64,000 nt of DNA from Pseudomonas sp. KU26590 (lineage in GTDB: Bacteria > Pseudomonadota > Gammaproteobacteria > Pseudomonadales > Pseudomonadaceae). The first letter of the stretch is position 1. Every line of letters begins with the position of its first letter. The notes beneath the pieces were generated by a model. That model saw only the letters and a list, made by a program, of their open reading frames with translations. It was not told where the DNA came from and did not search any database. The stretch lies in assembly GCF_026153515.1 (NCBI RefSeq), contig NZ_CP110644.1, positions 2,509,501 through 2,573,500 on the forward strand. The letters are read 5' to 3'. The position numbers and the translations under genes are program-made. Below, piece by piece: positions 18,182 through 27,974 of the stretch.

Positions 18182-18814
18182 GTGGATCTTTTCACCTACT
18201 ACCGATCGACCTCAAGCTACCGGGTGCGCATTGCCCTGGCGCTGAAAGGTCTCGCGTTCGACGCACTGCCGGTCAACCTGATCCGCAACGGCGGCGAACA
18301 TCACAAGGCCGACTACCTGGCGATCAACCCCCAGGGCCGCGTTCCCGCCCTGAGGCTGGACGACGGTGAGGTGATCATCCAGTCCATGGCGATCATCGAA
18401 TACCTCGAAGAGTTCTCCCCCCAACACCCATTGCTCCCCGACGCGCTGCTCGACCGCGCGCGCCATCGGCAGGTTGCCGCCCTGATCGGCTGCGACATTC
18501 ATCCGCTGCACAACGTAGCGGTGCTCAATCGCCTGCGCGGCATGGGGCATGATGAAGGTGATGTGACGGCGTGGATCGGCCACTGGATCGGCGAAGGTTT
18601 CGCCGCAGTGGAAGCCCTGCTTGGCGACGTTAAATATTGTTTTGGCACCATTGGCCTGGCCGATGTGTACCTGCTGCCCCAGGTGTACGCGGCGCGGCGC
18701 TTCAACGTGGACATGAGCCCGTACCCGCGTATTTGCCGGGTCGAAGCGCTGGCCTTGCAGCATCCCGCGTTTCGGACCGCCCATCCCGATGCGCAATCCG
18801 ACAAGCCGGAGTAA
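18182..18814 (+). CDS. maiA: Maleylacetoacetate isomerase
   Basis: The 210-residue product is a zeta-class glutathione-transferase-type isomerase. It has the N-terminal STSSYRVRIALALKG motif (residues 9-23), the glutathione-site segment NPQGRVPALRLDDG, and IIQSMAIIEYLEE. It converts maleylacetoacetate to fumarylacetoacetate in the homogentisate pathway. The GTG at 18182 is used because family members begin at this point; the Shine-Dalgarno is weak (AGG). In P. putida the isomerase sits next to hmgAB; here it is about 2.3 kb upstream, separated by hpd and hmgR, but keeps the same operator. Confidence 0.93.
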   Translation: MDLFTYYRSTSSYRVRIALALKGLAFDALPVNLIRNGGEHHKADYLAINPQGRVPALRLDDGEVIIQSMAIIEYLEEFSPQHPLLPDALLDRARHRQVAALIGCDIHPLHNVAVLNRLRGMGHDEGDVTAWIGHWIGEGFAAVEALLGDVKYCFGTIGLADVYLLPQVYAARRFNVDMSPYPRICRVEALALQHPAFRTAHPDAQSDKPE

Positions 18815-18824
18815 TCTTTCCCCC

Positions 18825-18914
18825 ATGAAAAGCTTCGGTCTGCAATTGATCTTCGGCGACTTCCTCGCCCGCAGCGTGCGGGGGATTTCCTGCGCGCCAC
18901 CCGCTGAATCGTGA
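18825..18914 (+). CDS. Possible 29-residue peptide between maiA and hpd
   Basis: A short frame begins with ATG at 18825 and encodes a 29-residue peptide starting MKSFGLQLIFGDFLARSVRG. GGAG overlaps the maiA stop codon region but is 13 bases away, which is far. It could be a chance frame. A CCCGCA-GCG-TGCGGG hairpin lies inside it at about 18867-18881. Confidence 0.15.
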   Translation: MKSFGLQLIFGDFLARSVRGISCAPPAES

Positions 18915-18956
18915 TCCGAGCCGCTGTGCCTCTCACTATTTAGCAGGAGCAAGACC

Positions 18957-20033
18957 GTGACTGATCTCTACGAAAACCCGATGGGCCTGATGGGCTTTGA
19001 ATTCATCGAATTCGCCTCGCCCACCCCGAACGTGCTGGAGCCGGTGTTCCAGATCATGGGCTTCACCAAAGTCGCCCATCACCGCTCCAAGAACGTGTCG
19101 CTGTACCGTCAGGGCGCGATCAACATCATCCTCAACAACGAGCCCAACAGCGAAGCGTCCTACTTCGCTGCGGAGCACGGCCCTTCGGTGTGCGGCATGG
19201 CCTTCCGGGTCAAGGACTCGCAAATGGCCTACAAGCGCGCACTGGAACTCGGCGCGCAGCCTGTCGAGATCGGCACCGGGCCCATGGAACTGCGCCTGCC
19301 GGCGATCAAGGGGATTGGCGGCGCGCCGTTGTACCTGATCGACCGTTTTGGCGAGGGCACGTCGATCTACGACATCGACTTCGTGTTCATCGAAGGCGTC
19401 GACCGTCACCCCAAGGGCGCCGGCCTGCAGTTCATCGATCACCTGACCCACAACGTCTACCGCGGTCGGATGGCCTACTGGGCGAACTTCTACGAGAAGC
19501 TGTTCAACTTCCGCGAGCTGCGTTATTTCGACATCAAGGGCGAGTACACCGGCCTGACCTCGAAAGCGATGACCGCGCCGGACGGCATGATCCGCATCCC
19601 GCTGAACGAAGAGTCGTCCAAAGGCGCCGGGCAGATCGAAGAATTTCTGATGAAGTTCAACGGCGAGGGGATTCAGCACGTCGCGTTCTTCACCGAAAAC
19701 CTGATCGACACCTGGGACCGGCTCAAGGCGATGGGCATGCGCTTCATGACCCCGCCGCCGGAGACCTATTACGAGATGCTCGAAGGCCGTCTGCCCAACC
19801 ACGGCGAACCGGAGAACGAGCTCAAGGCGCGGGGGATTCTGCTGGACGGCAATTCCGACGGCGGAAACAAGCGTCTGCTGCTGCAGATCTTCTCGGAAAC
19901 CCTGATGGGGCCGGTGTTCTTCGAATTCATCCAGCGCAAGGGCGACGATGGCTTCGGCGAGGGCAATTTCAAGGCGTTGTTCGAGTCGATCGAGCGCGAT
20001 CAAGTGCGCAGAGGTGTGTTGGCGGTGGATTGA
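18957..20033 (+). CDS. hpd: 4-Hydroxyphenylpyruvate dioxygenase
   Basis: The 358-residue protein matches P. fluorescens HPPD along its whole length. It converts 4-hydroxyphenylpyruvate to homogentisate with O2 and Fe(II). The three iron ligands of the VOC fold are visible: histidine in [12 protein letters not shown], histidine in GIQHVAFFT and glutamate in [10 protein letters not shown]. The GTG start at 18957 follows GGAG at a suitable distance. It lies 142 bp after maiA. No copy of the three-half-site operator precedes it, so it is either cotranscribed with maiA or has an independent promoter. Confidence 0.97.
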   Translation: MTDLYENPMGLMGFEFIEFASPTPNVLEPVFQIMGFTKVAHHRSKNVSLYRQGAINIILNNEPNSEASYFAAEHGPSVCGMAFRVKDSQMAYKRALELGAQPVEIGTGPMELRLPAIKGIGGAPLYLIDRFGEGTSIYDIDFVFIEGVDRHPKGAGLQFIDHLTHNVYRGRMAYWANFYEKLFNFRELRYFDIKGEYTGLTSKAMTAPDGMIRIPLNEESSKGAGQIEEFLMKFNGEGIQHVAFFTENLIDTWDRLKAMGMRFMTPPPETYYEMLEGRLPNHGEPENELKARGILLDGNSDGGNKRLLLQIFSETLMGPVFFEFIQRKGDDGFGEGNFKALFESIERDQVRRGVLAVD

Positions 20034-20054
20034 TGTAGATGCACGCGCGCTGTT

Positions 20055-20149
20055 AGTGGGACCGGCTTCAGCCGGGAAGGGACCGGTTTGGACACCATCA
20101 ATGTTGTGGTGTGACCGCCGACGCTTTCCCGGCTAAAGCCAGTCCTACA
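20055..20149. repeat. REP pair (GGACCGGCTTTAGCC type) after hpd
   Basis: AGTGGGACCGGCTTCAGCCG starts at 20055 and is faced by CCCGGCTAAAGCCAGTCCTA ending at 20147. The pair lies between the convergent genes hpd and hmgR. Confidence 0.75.
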
Positions 20150-20183
20150 ATGCACGCGTTCCTACGATTGTGATCCTGAAGAG

Positions 20184-20978
20184 TCATTCCAACTGCGGTA
20201 TTTCCCCACCCATTCGCGCGCTGATCGCCTGTGCCGTCTGCAGCAGTTTCTGTGCGGCAAGGGCCTGACGCTGATCGGTGAACACCGACGCCGAACCCAC
20301 CACCGTCACCACACCCACCAGCTTGTTGCCCATGGCAAACACCGGCGACGACACCGCGTTGACGCCGGCCATCAACAAGCCATGAATCTGATGCACCCCG
20401 GTGCTGCGGATCTCGCCGATGTGCCGGTCAATTTCCTTCATTTGGGCTGCGTTCAACGAGGCTGATTCTGCCTCTCTCAACACGGCAGTTTCGGTCGGCG
20501 ACAGAAAGGTGTCGAACACCAGCCCGGTGGACGAACTGAGCAGCGGCAGCACCGAACCGATCTGCGTGACCAGCGTGACCGCCCCCAGCGACTGCTCGAC
20601 GTACACAACCGTCGGGCCTTTGTTGCCCCACACCGCCAGAAAGCAGGTTTCGTTGAGTTCATCGCGCAGCGCGATCAATGCCGGGGCAGAGGTCTTGAGC
20701 ACATCCAGCTGGCTCAACGCCGCCAGGCCGACCTGCAGCGCCGAACGCCCCAGACGATAGTGATTGCTGGCCGGGTCCTGCTCGGCAAAACCGCTGTCCA
20801 CCAGCGCTTGCAGGTAGCGGTGGACCTTGCTGGCCGGCATGCCGACGTACTCGGCGAGTTTCGACAGCGAGGTGGCGGGCGCCAGTTCGGCCAACGCCTT
20901 GAGGATGCCGACGCCGACTTCTGCCGACTGGACTTTCTGTTGGCGTGGCGCGGTGGCGGGGGTGGAATCGTCGGTCAT
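20184..20978 (-). CDS. hmgR: IclR-family repressor of homogentisate genes
   Basis: The 264-residue product has an N-terminal IclR winged helix (SLSKLAEYVGMPASKVHRYL region, residues 38-57 of this start) and the C-terminal GAF-like effector domain with TCFLAVWGNKGPTVVYVEQS and SSPVFAMGNKLVGVVTVVG. The divergent position to hmgA matches hmgR of P. putida, which represses hmgABC and is released by homogentisate. The ATG at 20978 is chosen; an upstream TTG at 21038 is in frame but would overlap the operator. No strong Shine-Dalgarno is seen at either. Confidence 0.88.
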   Translation of the reverse strand: MTDDSTPATAPRQQKVQSAEVGVGILKALAELAPATSLSKLAEYVGMPASKVHRYLQALVDSGFAEQDPASNHYRLGRSALQVGLAALSQLDVLKTSAPALIALRDELNETCFLAVWGNKGPTVVYVEQSLGAVTLVTQIGSVLPLLSSSTGLVFDTFLSPTETAVLREAESASLNAAQMKEIDRHIGEIRSTGVHQIHGLLMAGVNAVSSPVFAMGNKLVGVVTVVGSASVFTDQRQALAAQKLLQTAQAISARMGGEIPQLE

Positions 20979-21039
20979 GGAAGGGAGGCCCCCGGTCTGG
21001 AAAGGCTGCTTTATAGCTTGACCCTTCTTCAAACTCAAA

Positions 21040-21064
21040 TTACGTTATGCGTAACACGCTTACG
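21040..21064. promoter_or_regulatory. Putative HmgR operator upstream of hmgA
   Basis: TTACG-N5-CGTAA-N5-TTACG lies in the hmgR-hmgA divergent region, 23 bp upstream of the hmgA start codon. It repeats exactly the half-site spacing found in front of maiA, and the core GCGTAA-NN-CGCTTACG is shared by both. Confidence 0.72.
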
Positions 21065-21087
21065 AAAAAAAACAATAAGAGGTCGCC

Positions 21088-22404
21088 ATGTCGACAGCAC
21101 CCCGGTCCGAGCCCCTGCGCTATCAGCACGGCTTCGGCAATCAATTCAGTAGCGAGGCGATGCCGGGTGGTTTGCCCCACGGGCAGAACTCGCCGCAACA
21201 TCACCCGCTGGGCCTGTATGCCGAGCAATTCTCCGGGACCGCGTTCACCGTGCCCCGCGCCGACGCCCGACGCTCCTGGCTCTACCGCATTCAACCGTCC
21301 GCTGCGCATCCGCGTTTTCAGCGCCTTGAGCGGCAGATTACCGGCCAGCAGCAAGGCCCCGTGACCCCCAATCGCCTGCGCTGGAATGCCTTCGACATCC
21401 CCACCGAACCCACTGATTTCATCGATGGCCTGCACGCACTGGCTAGCACCTCGTCTGCCGAGCAGGCCGAGGGCGTGAGCGTCTACGTCTACACCGCCAA
21501 CCGTTCCATGCAGCGCGCGTTCTTCATCGCCGACGGCGAATGGCTGATCGTCCCCCAGCAGGGCCGACTGCGCATCACCACCGAACTGGGCTTGATCGAT
21601 GTGGAACCGCAAGAAATCGTCGTGTTGCCGAGGGGTTTGAAATTCAGCGTCGAACTGCTCGACGGCACAGCGCGGGGCTATATCTGCGAGAACCACGGTT
21701 GCGCCCTGCGCCTGCCGGACCTCGGGCCGATCGGCAGCAATGGCCTGGCCAATCCCCGGGATTTCCAGGTGCCCCATGCGCATTTCGAAGACAGCGTGCA
21801 GCCCACCGTGCTGGTGCAGAAATTCCTTGGCGAACTGTGGGCGACCCCGCTGGGTCATTCACCGTTCGACGTCGTCGCGTGGCACGGCAACAACGTCCCG
21901 TATAAATACGACCTGCGCCTGTTCAACACCTTGGGCACGGTGAGTTACGACCATCCCGATCCGTCGATCTTCACCGTGCTGACTTCCCCGGGCGCGGTGG
22001 CGGGGCAGGCCAACGTCGATTTCGTGATCTTCCCGCCGCGCTGGATGGTGGCGGAAAACACCTTCCGGCCACCGTGGTTTCACCGCAACCTGATGAATGA
22101 ATTCATGGGCCTGATCGACGGCGCCTACGATGCCAAGGCCGCAGGCTTCATGCCCGGCGGCGCGTCGCTGCACAACTGCATGAGCGCCCACGGCCCGGAC
22201 AACGCCAGCGCCGAGAAGGCTATCGCCGCCGAGCTCACGCCGCACAAGATCGAGCAGACCATGGCCTTCATGTTCGAGACCGGCAAAGTCCTGCGCCCCA
22301 GCTATCACGCGCTGGAATGCCCGCAGCTGCAAAGCGACTACGATGCCTGCTGGAACGGCATCGCCAGAACGTTCAAGCCTCTCGACACGGACAGCCAACG
22401 ATGA
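21088..22404 (+). CDS. hmgA: Homogentisate 1,2-dioxygenase
   Basis: The 438-residue protein opens homogentisate to maleylacetoacetate using Fe(II) and O2. It has the family N-terminus [13 protein letters not shown], the central [15 protein letters not shown] cupin segment, and the iron ligands in [16 protein letters not shown] (His and Glu) and in [10 protein letters not shown] (His). AAGAGG precedes the ATG. The stop codon overlaps the fahA start as ATGA, so the two genes are translationally coupled. Confidence 0.97.
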   Translation: MSTAPRSEPLRYQHGFGNQFSSEAMPGGLPHGQNSPQHHPLGLYAEQFSGTAFTVPRADARRSWLYRIQPSAAHPRFQRLERQITGQQQGPVTPNRLRWNAFDIPTEPTDFIDGLHALASTSSAEQAEGVSVYVYTANRSMQRAFFIADGEWLIVPQQGRLRITTELGLIDVEPQEIVVLPRGLKFSVELLDGTARGYICENHGCALRLPDLGPIGSNGLANPRDFQVPHAHFEDSVQPTVLVQKFLGELWATPLGHSPFDVVAWHGNNVPYKYDLRLFNTLGTVSYDHPDPSIFTVLTSPGAVAGQANVDFVIFPPRWMVAENTFRPPWFHRNLMNEFMGLIDGAYDAKAAGFMPGGASLHNCMSAHGPDNASAEKAIAAELTPHKIEQTMAFMFETGKVLRPSYHALECPQLQSDYDACWNGIARTFKPLDTDSQR

Positions 22405-23699
22405 GCACTTCACAGCACTCGCGCAGCTGGGTTGCCAGCGCCAACGACCATACTGATTTCCCCCTGCAAAACCTGCCGCTGGGCGTATTCAGCCGCCCCG
22501 GCTTCGGCAAGCGTGGCGGCGTCGCCATCGGCGATTTCATTCTCGATCTGCAAACGGCCCTAGAGGCCAGCCTGTTCAACGGCGCCGCACGCGTGGCCGT
22601 GGAAGCCGCCTGTCGCGGGCAGTTGAACGATTTTTTCGCCTTGGGTGGGTCGTCCCGGCAGGCGCTGCGCAACGAATTGCTGCACCTGCTCGACGAAAAA
22701 ACCCTGCAGCGGGAACGCTTGCAGGCCATGGGCGAGCGTCTGCTGGTGCCGATGGCGGACTGCCAGATGCACATGCCGGCTCAGGTTGGCGACTACACCG
22801 ATTTCTACGTCGGCATTCATCACGCCATGAACGTTGGCAAGTTGTTCCGCCCGGACAACCCGCTGTTGCCCAACTACAAATACGTACCGATTGCCTACCA
22901 CGGGCGGGCATCAACGCTCGGTGTGTCCGGGATGCCGGTCAAGCGCCCCAGCGGGCAAACCTTGAAACCAGGTGCCGAGGCCCCGGATTTCGGGCCGAGC
23001 AAGCGCCTGGATTACGAGCTGGAAGTGGGCGTGTGGATCGGGCAGGGCAACGAGGCCGGTGATCCCATCGCCATCGGCAAGGCGGGCGAGCACATCGCCG
23101 GTTTCTGTCTGCTGAACGACTGGTCGGCCCGTGACCTGCAAGCCTGGGAATACCAGCCGCTGGGGCCCTTTCTGTCGAAGAGTTTTGCCACGAGCATTTC
23201 GCCCTGGGTGGTCACGGCCGAGGCGCTGGCACCATTTCGCGCGGCCCAGCCGGCGCGTTCCGAGGGTGACCCGCAGCCGATGGCCTATCTGTTCGACGCG
23301 CAGGATCAGGCCAGCGGTGCGCTGGACATCGAACTGGAAGTGCTGCTCCTCACCGCGCAGATGAAAGAGCAGGGCATCGGACCCCAGCGCCTGGGCCTGA
23401 GTAACACGCTGCACATGTACTGGACCGTCGCGCAAATGGTGGCCCACCACAGCGTCAACGGCTGCAAGCTGCAAGCGGGGGATCTGTTCGGCACCGGCAC
23501 CTTGTCAGGCCCGCAGCCCGGCCAGCTCGGCAGCCTGCTGGAGATGACCGAAGGCGGAAAACACCCGATCGAGCTGCCCAACGGTGAGACCCGGACCTTT
23601 CTGGAGGCCGGCGACGAGGTGATCCTCAAAGCCCGCTGCCGCAAGGAGGGAGAAGTGAGCATCGGCTTTGGCGAGTGCCGTGGGGTGGTGATTGGATAA
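22401..23699 (+). CDS. fahA: Fumarylacetoacetase
   Basis: The 432-residue enzyme hydrolyses fumarylacetoacetate to fumarate and acetoacetate, the last step of tyrosine breakdown. It has the FAH N-terminal domain ([20 protein letters not shown]) and the catalytic C-terminal domain with [41 protein letters not shown] and [17 protein letters not shown], which carry the expected His and acidic metal ligands. The ATG overlaps the hmgA stop codon by 4 bp; an in-frame ATG at 22317 lies deep inside hmgA and is not used. Confidence 0.97.
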   Translation: MSTSQHSRSWVASANDHTDFPLQNLPLGVFSRPGFGKRGGVAIGDFILDLQTALEASLFNGAARVAVEAACRGQLNDFFALGGSSRQALRNELLHLLDEKTLQRERLQAMGERLLVPMADCQMHMPAQVGDYTDFYVGIHHAMNVGKLFRPDNPLLPNYKYVPIAYHGRASTLGVSGMPVKRPSGQTLKPGAEAPDFGPSKRLDYELEVGVWIGQGNEAGDPIAIGKAGEHIAGFCLLNDWSARDLQAWEYQPLGPFLSKSFATSISPWVVTAEALAPFRAAQPARSEGDPQPMAYLFDAQDQASGALDIELEVLLLTAQMKEQGIGPQRLGLSNTLHMYWTVAQMVAHHSVNGCKLQAGDLFGTGTLSGPQPGQLGSLLEMTEGGKHPIELPNGETRTFLEAGDEVILKARCRKEGEVSIGFGECRGVVIG

Positions 23700-23730
23700 A
23701 CCCAGTCCTACGGACACAGCGCATGCTTTT

Positions 23731-23932
23731 AGTAGGACCGGCTTCAGCCGGGAAGAGGCCAGTGTGTACAGCCCAGATTTGCGGAGTGCCGCCTGACGTC
23801 TTCCCGGCTAAAGCCAGTCCTACAGACCGCATCCTTATAGTGGGACTGGCTTTAGCCGGGAAGAGGCCAGTGTGTACAGCTCAGATTTGCGGTATGCCGC
23901 CTGAAGCCTTCCCGGCTAAAGCCAGTCCTACA
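23731..23932. repeat. Tandemly duplicated BIME after fahA
   Basis: Two copies of a BIME about 100 bp long, starting at 23731 and 23838 (period 107 bp), each have a GGACCGGCTTCAGCCGGGAA-type REP, a shared spacer (GAGGCCAGTGTGTACAGC and onward) and an inverted REP ending in GTCCTACAGA. The spacers are nearly identical, so the duplication is recent. Confidence 0.85.
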
Positions 23933-23936
23933 GAGA

Positions 23937-25394
23937 TTAGCTAAACCCACCCACCAGCGACCCACTTCTCGGCAAGAACCTCCCTTGCCGTTCCCCCTGC
24001 GCTTTGCCCTCGGCATAGCTCAAATGCCCGTTCACCCACACCGCATCAATGCCCTCGGCCGCGCGCTTTGGTTCTTTGAAATTCGCCACATCGCAAACGG
24101 TGTCCGCGTTGAACAACACCAGATCCGCGCAATACCCTTCGCGCACGAACCCTCGATCATGCAACCCGAAGCGTGTGGCGGTCAGTCCGGTCATCTTGTG
24201 CACGGCAGTGTGCAGCGCAAACAACCCCAAGTCACGACTGAAATGCCCCAGCACCCGAGGAAACGCACCCCACAGGCGCGGGTGCGGGAACGGGTCTTCC
24301 GGCAGACCATCCGAACCGATCATCGACAGCGGGTGTTTCAAGATCCGCTGAACGTCGTTCTCGTCCATGCCGTAATACACAGCGCCCGCCGGCTGCAGTT
24401 TTTGCGCGGCGTCCACCAGTGAAAGGCCCCAGTCGGCGGCGATGTCTTTCAGCTCGCGGCCGCCCTGATCCGGGTGCGGCGTCGACCAGGTGATGGTGAT
24501 CGGAAACGCCTCGGTGACCTGTTTCAAATCCAGCGTCGAAGAACTGGCCGCGTAGGGATAGCAATCGCAGCCCACCGGGTGGGTCAGCGCGGCGTTTTCC
24601 AGGGACGCCAGCAGCTGCGGACTGCGGCCCCAATTGCCTGCGCCCGCGCACTTCATGTGAGAAATGACCACTGGGGATCTGGCGTGACGGCCAATCGAGA
24701 ACGCCTCGTCCATGGCCTCCAATACCGGCTCGAACTCGCTGCGCAGGTGCGTTGTGTACACCGCGCCGAACGCCGTGAGTTCTTCGGCCAGCTGTTTGAC
24801 TTCGTCGGTTTCAGCCGAGTGAGCCGAGGCATAGGCCAGACCGGTGGACAGGCCCAGCGCGCCGTCGGCCAGGCTGTCGCGCAACTGCCCGCGCATGGCG
24901 CTGATTTCATCAGCGCGCGCCGTTCGAAAAAGATCGTCCATGTGATTGCTGCGCAGGGCGGTATGGCCGATCAGCGCCGCCACATTGACCGCCGGCCGCG
25001 CCGCGTCCACCGCGTTGCGGTAGTCGATGAAGCGCGGATAAACGAATGCAGCGGCGGGGCCGAGCAGGTTCATCGGGTCCGGCGGATCGCCCGACAGCGA
25101 AACGGGTGAGGCGCTGATGCCGCAGTTGCCGACGATCACCGTGGTCACGCCCTGGGTGATCTTCGGCAGCATCGCGGGCTGACGAATCACCACGGTGTCG
25201 TCGTGGGTGTGCACGTCAATGAAACCCGGCGCCAGCACGCGGCCGGCGGCGTTGATTTCCTCGCGGGCGGATACGTCGTGCAGGTCACCGATGCGCTGGA
25301 TGCGGCCTTCGTGGAGGGCTACGTCGGCGCGGTAGCCGGGGGTATCGCTGCCGTCGATCACCAGCGCGTCGCGAATGATCAGGTCGTAAAGCAT
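23937..25394 (-). CDS. N-acyl-D-amino-acid deacylase (D-aminoacylase)
   Basis: The 485-residue product is an amidohydrolase of the D-aminoacylase family. It shows the metal motif GFIDVHTHDD near residue 60, the cysteine ligand in VIVGNCGIS near 93, a SHMKCAG segment in the middle, and the C-terminal SDGLPEDPFPHPRLWG stretch. It removes the acyl group from N-acyl-D-amino acids. The ATG at 25394 follows GGAG and begins 4 bp after the stop of the RpiR-type regulator. An upstream GntP-type permease completes a typical D-aminoacylase operon. The exact D-amino acid cannot be read. Confidence 0.9.
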   Translation of the reverse strand: MLYDLIIRDALVIDGSDTPGYRADVALHEGRIQRIGDLHDVSAREEINAAGRVLAPGFIDVHTHDDTVVIRQPAMLPKITQGVTTVIVGNCGISASPVSLSGDPPDPMNLLGPAAAFVYPRFIDYRNAVDAARPAVNVAALIGHTALRSNHMDDLFRTARADEISAMRGQLRDSLADGALGLSTGLAYASAHSAETDEVKQLAEELTAFGAVYTTHLRSEFEPVLEAMDEAFSIGRHARSPVVISHMKCAGAGNWGRSPQLLASLENAALTHPVGCDCYPYAASSSTLDLKQVTEAFPITITWSTPHPDQGGRELKDIAADWGLSLVDAAQKLQPAGAVYYGMDENDVQRILKHPLSMIGSDGLPEDPFPHPRLWGAFPRVLGHFSRDLGLFALHTAVHKMTGLTATRFGLHDRGFVREGYCADLVLFNADTVCDVANFKEPKRAAEGIDAVWVNGHLSYAEGKAQGERQGRFLPRSGSLVGGFS

Positions 25395-25398
25395 GGGG

Positions 25399-26259
25399 TC
25401 AGTCTCCAAGGGGCAGGCCGTCGTCGCCGCCGCGGTAGTCATCCAGCGCGAGCTTGATCCGCCGCAGCCGTTCGCGGTTGGCGTCAGGCGCAGTCAGGGC
25501 CAGTTCGGTGGCCAGCACGTCGATGGTCAGCAGCATGCCGTAGCGCGCGGCCGTGGGTTTGTAGATGAAATTGGTTTCGGCGATCTGCAGGGGCAGCAGG
25601 ACATCCGCCCGTTCCGCCAGCGGTGAGCCGGGCAGGGTGATGGCGAGAATCTTCGCACCATAGCTGCGGGCCAGATCAACTGCGTCGAGCAGCTCAGGGG
25701 TGCGCCCGCTCAGTGAGCAGACAATGACGCTGTGCTCCGGGCCGAGGGTCGCGGCGATCAGGCGCATCATCACCGGGTCGCGGCTGGCGGCAATCGGGTA
25801 ACCAAGGCGTACCAGTCGGGTCTGCAGTTCCTCGCTGCACAGGCTGGACGCGCCGCCCATGCCGAAGCTGTGAATCATCCGCGCCGGCGTCAGCAAGGCC
25901 ACCGCTGCCTGGAAGCGCGATTCATCGAAACCGGCCAGGTGCTGACGCAGGGTGGATTCAATGTCGCCGACGATCTGGGTGAAAAACGCCGACTGTTCCG
26001 GCGCCTGCTCCGCGGTGAGGAAGCGGTTGCCCACGGCGCTGGCCTGGGCCAGTTGCATGCGCAGGTCGCGCAGGTCCTTGCAGCCCACGGTGCGGGCGAA
26101 GCGCGACAGCGTGGCGCTGCTGACTTCGGCGCGGGCGGCGAGGTCGTCAAGGCTGGCGCTGGCGGCAAACGCCACGTCGCTGAGCACCAGCCTGGCGATG
26201 CGGCCTTCGCCGGCGCTGAACGACGCCTGACGGGCGCGGATCTGGTAAAGAATGTCCAC
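25399..26259 (-). CDS. MurR/RpiR-family transcriptional regulator
   Basis: The 286-residue product has the N-terminal RpiR helix-turn-helix domain (SLDDLAARAEVSSATLSRFART, residues 36-57, is read here in two adjoining helices) and a C-terminal SIS sugar-binding-type domain (MIHSFGMGGASSLCSEELQ near 128 and VIVCSLSGRTPELLDAV near 180). It probably controls its own operon of permease and deacylase. The GTG start lies directly against the permease stop codon (TGAGTG), so expression is coupled. AGGTG is upstream. Confidence 0.9.
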   Translation of the reverse strand: MDILYQIRARQASFSAGEGRIARLVLSDVAFAASASLDDLAARAEVSSATLSRFARTVGCKDLRDLRMQLAQASAVGNRFLTAEQAPEQSAFFTQIVGDIESTLRQHLAGFDESRFQAAVALLTPARMIHSFGMGGASSLCSEELQTRLVRLGYPIAASRDPVMMRLIAATLGPEHSVIVCSLSGRTPELLDAVDLARSYGAKILAITLPGSPLAERADVLLPLQIAETNFIYKPTAARYGMLLTIDVLATELALTAPDANRERLRRIKLALDDYRGGDDGLPLGD

Positions 26260-27609
26260 TCAGATCACCTGCGCCAGCCCAAGGGTCAGGACGAAAGCGA
26301 TCACTGAAATCAGCGTTTCCAGCACCGTCCAGGTTTTGAAGGTCTGTGCCACGGTCATGTTGAAGTACTCCTTGATCAGCCAGAACCCGCCGTCGTTGAC
26401 GTGGGAAAAAATCACCGAGCCCGCACCGGTCGCCAGCACCAGCAGCTCCGGATGGGGGTAGCCCAGGCCCAGCGCCACGGGGGCCACGATGCCGGACGCC
26501 GTGGTCATTGCCACCGTGGCCGAGCCAGTGGCGATGCGCATCAGTGCGGCGAACAGCCAGCCCATCAGCAGCGGCGACAGGTGAAAATCCTGCGCCAGAC
26601 CGACGATCTCGTTGGTCACGCCGCTGTCGACGAGAATCCGGTTGAGACCGCCGCCGGCACCGACCAGCAGCGTGATGCTGGCGGTTGGTGCCAGGCATTC
26701 CTGGGTGAATTTCAGGATTGAATCGCGGGAGAAACCCTGCGCAATGCCCAAGGTCCAGAAGCTTAGCAACGTGGCCAGCAGCAGCGCGATCACCGAGTTG
26801 CCGATGAACAGCAGGAAGCTGTTGAAGCCGCTGCCGGGCGTGGAAATCAGGTTGGCCCAGCCACCCAGCAGCATCAGCACCACGGGCAACAGAATGGTCG
26901 CCATGGTAATGCCGAAGCTCGGCAGTTGAGCGCGGGGTTCACGGTCGAGAAATTGTTTGGCCAGCGGATTTTCATCGGGCAAATGAATGTGCGGCACGAT
27001 AAAGCGCGCGTAGATCGGGCCGGCAATGATCGCAGTGGGGATGCCGATGAGGATTGCGTAGAACAGTGTCTGGCCGACTGACGCCTGATAGGCCTGCACC
27101 GCCAGCATCGCGGCCGGGTGCGGCGGCACCAGGGCGTGAACCACCGAGAGGCCGGCGACCATCGGCAGGCCGACCATCAGAATCGACACGCCAACCCGGC
27201 GTGCGACGGTGAACGCGATCGGCACCAGCAGCACGAAACCCACTTCGAAGAACAGCGGCAGCCCCACCAGAAACGCGATGCAGACCATCGCCCAGTGCGC
27301 GTTGCGCTCGCCGAAGCGGTCGATCAACGTGCGCGCCACCTGCTCGGCGCCGCCGGACTCGGCCATCATTTTGCCGAGCATGGTGCCCAGCGCCACGACC
27401 AGCGCGATGTGCCCCAGTGTCTTGCCGACGCCGCCCTCATAAGACGCGACGACGGCATTGGCCGGCATGCCGGCGACCAGCGCAAGGCCGACGGACACCA
27501 AGGTGATGACGATGAACGGATTGAGACGAAAGCGCGCGATGAGCACGATCAGGGCGATGATCGCGACGGCGGCATAGACCAACAGAGACAGGCCGGTTGA
27601 CGGAGGCAT
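26260..27609 (-). CDS. GntP-family permease of the D-aminoacylase operon
   Basis: This 449-residue polytopic membrane protein shares the GntP landmarks with GntT of this window (ALGTMLGKMMAESGGAEQVA, LVPPHPAAMLAVQAY, ATGSATVAMTTASGIVAP). It is encoded first in an operon with an RpiR regulator and a D-aminoacylase, so its substrate is more likely an N-acyl-D-amino acid or a related carboxylate than gluconate; DsdX, the D-serine transporter, is a known member of this family. The upstream region up to 27900 is AT-rich and contains candidate operator repeats. Confidence 0.87.
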   Translation of the reverse strand: MPPSTGLSLLVYAAVAIIALIVLIARFRLNPFIVITLVSVGLALVAGMPANAVVASYEGGVGKTLGHIALVVALGTMLGKMMAESGGAEQVARTLIDRFGERNAHWAMVCIAFLVGLPLFFEVGFVLLVPIAFTVARRVGVSILMVGLPMVAGLSVVHALVPPHPAAMLAVQAYQASVGQTLFYAILIGIPTAIIAGPIYARFIVPHIHLPDENPLAKQFLDREPRAQLPSFGITMATILLPVVLMLLGGWANLISTPGSGFNSFLLFIGNSVIALLLATLLSFWTLGIAQGFSRDSILKFTQECLAPTASITLLVGAGGGLNRILVDSGVTNEIVGLAQDFHLSPLLMGWLFAALMRIATGSATVAMTTASGIVAPVALGLGYPHPELLVLATGAGSVIFSHVNDGGFWLIKEYFNMTVAQTFKTWTVLETLISVIAFVLTLGLAQVI

Positions 27610-27829
27610 GCAACGGATTCCTTGCTGAGAATGAGGAGGTCAGGGCTTTGGCAGCGGCGGGCTGGTCCTGTCGAGCTAAAACAGGGCAGAACTCATCCGC
27701 GCAATGGCGTTAACCGGTGCGCAGCCAGGTGGTGAAAACAATCTCGGCAGTGGGTGTTGCAAGCGCCATCAACGGCGAAAGAAAAGCGGGGGCGGGACGA
27801 TCACAGGCAGTCATTATTGTTATCTCTGA

Positions 27830-27892
27830 TTTCGTGATGAAAATTAAATTACACGAAACAGGATAAAACTATCAATTAATGAAAATTAATTT
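27830..27892. promoter_or_regulatory. Candidate operator repeats upstream of the D-aminoacylase operon
   Basis: TTTCGTG (27830-27836) and CACGAAA (27852-27858) form an inverted repeat around ATGAAAATTAA (27837-27847). The same 11-mer ATGAAAATTAA recurs at 27879-27889, 42 bp or four helical turns away. The AT-rich palindromic character suits an RpiR-type regulator; this is inference. Confidence 0.4.
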
Positions 27893-27974
27893 CTTCACGC
27901 TTATCCCCGTATTTTGCTCGCTACGCCTCCGGATTTTATGTGCGCCGAAAATCGCCTGCTGTGCCGAGATCCCT

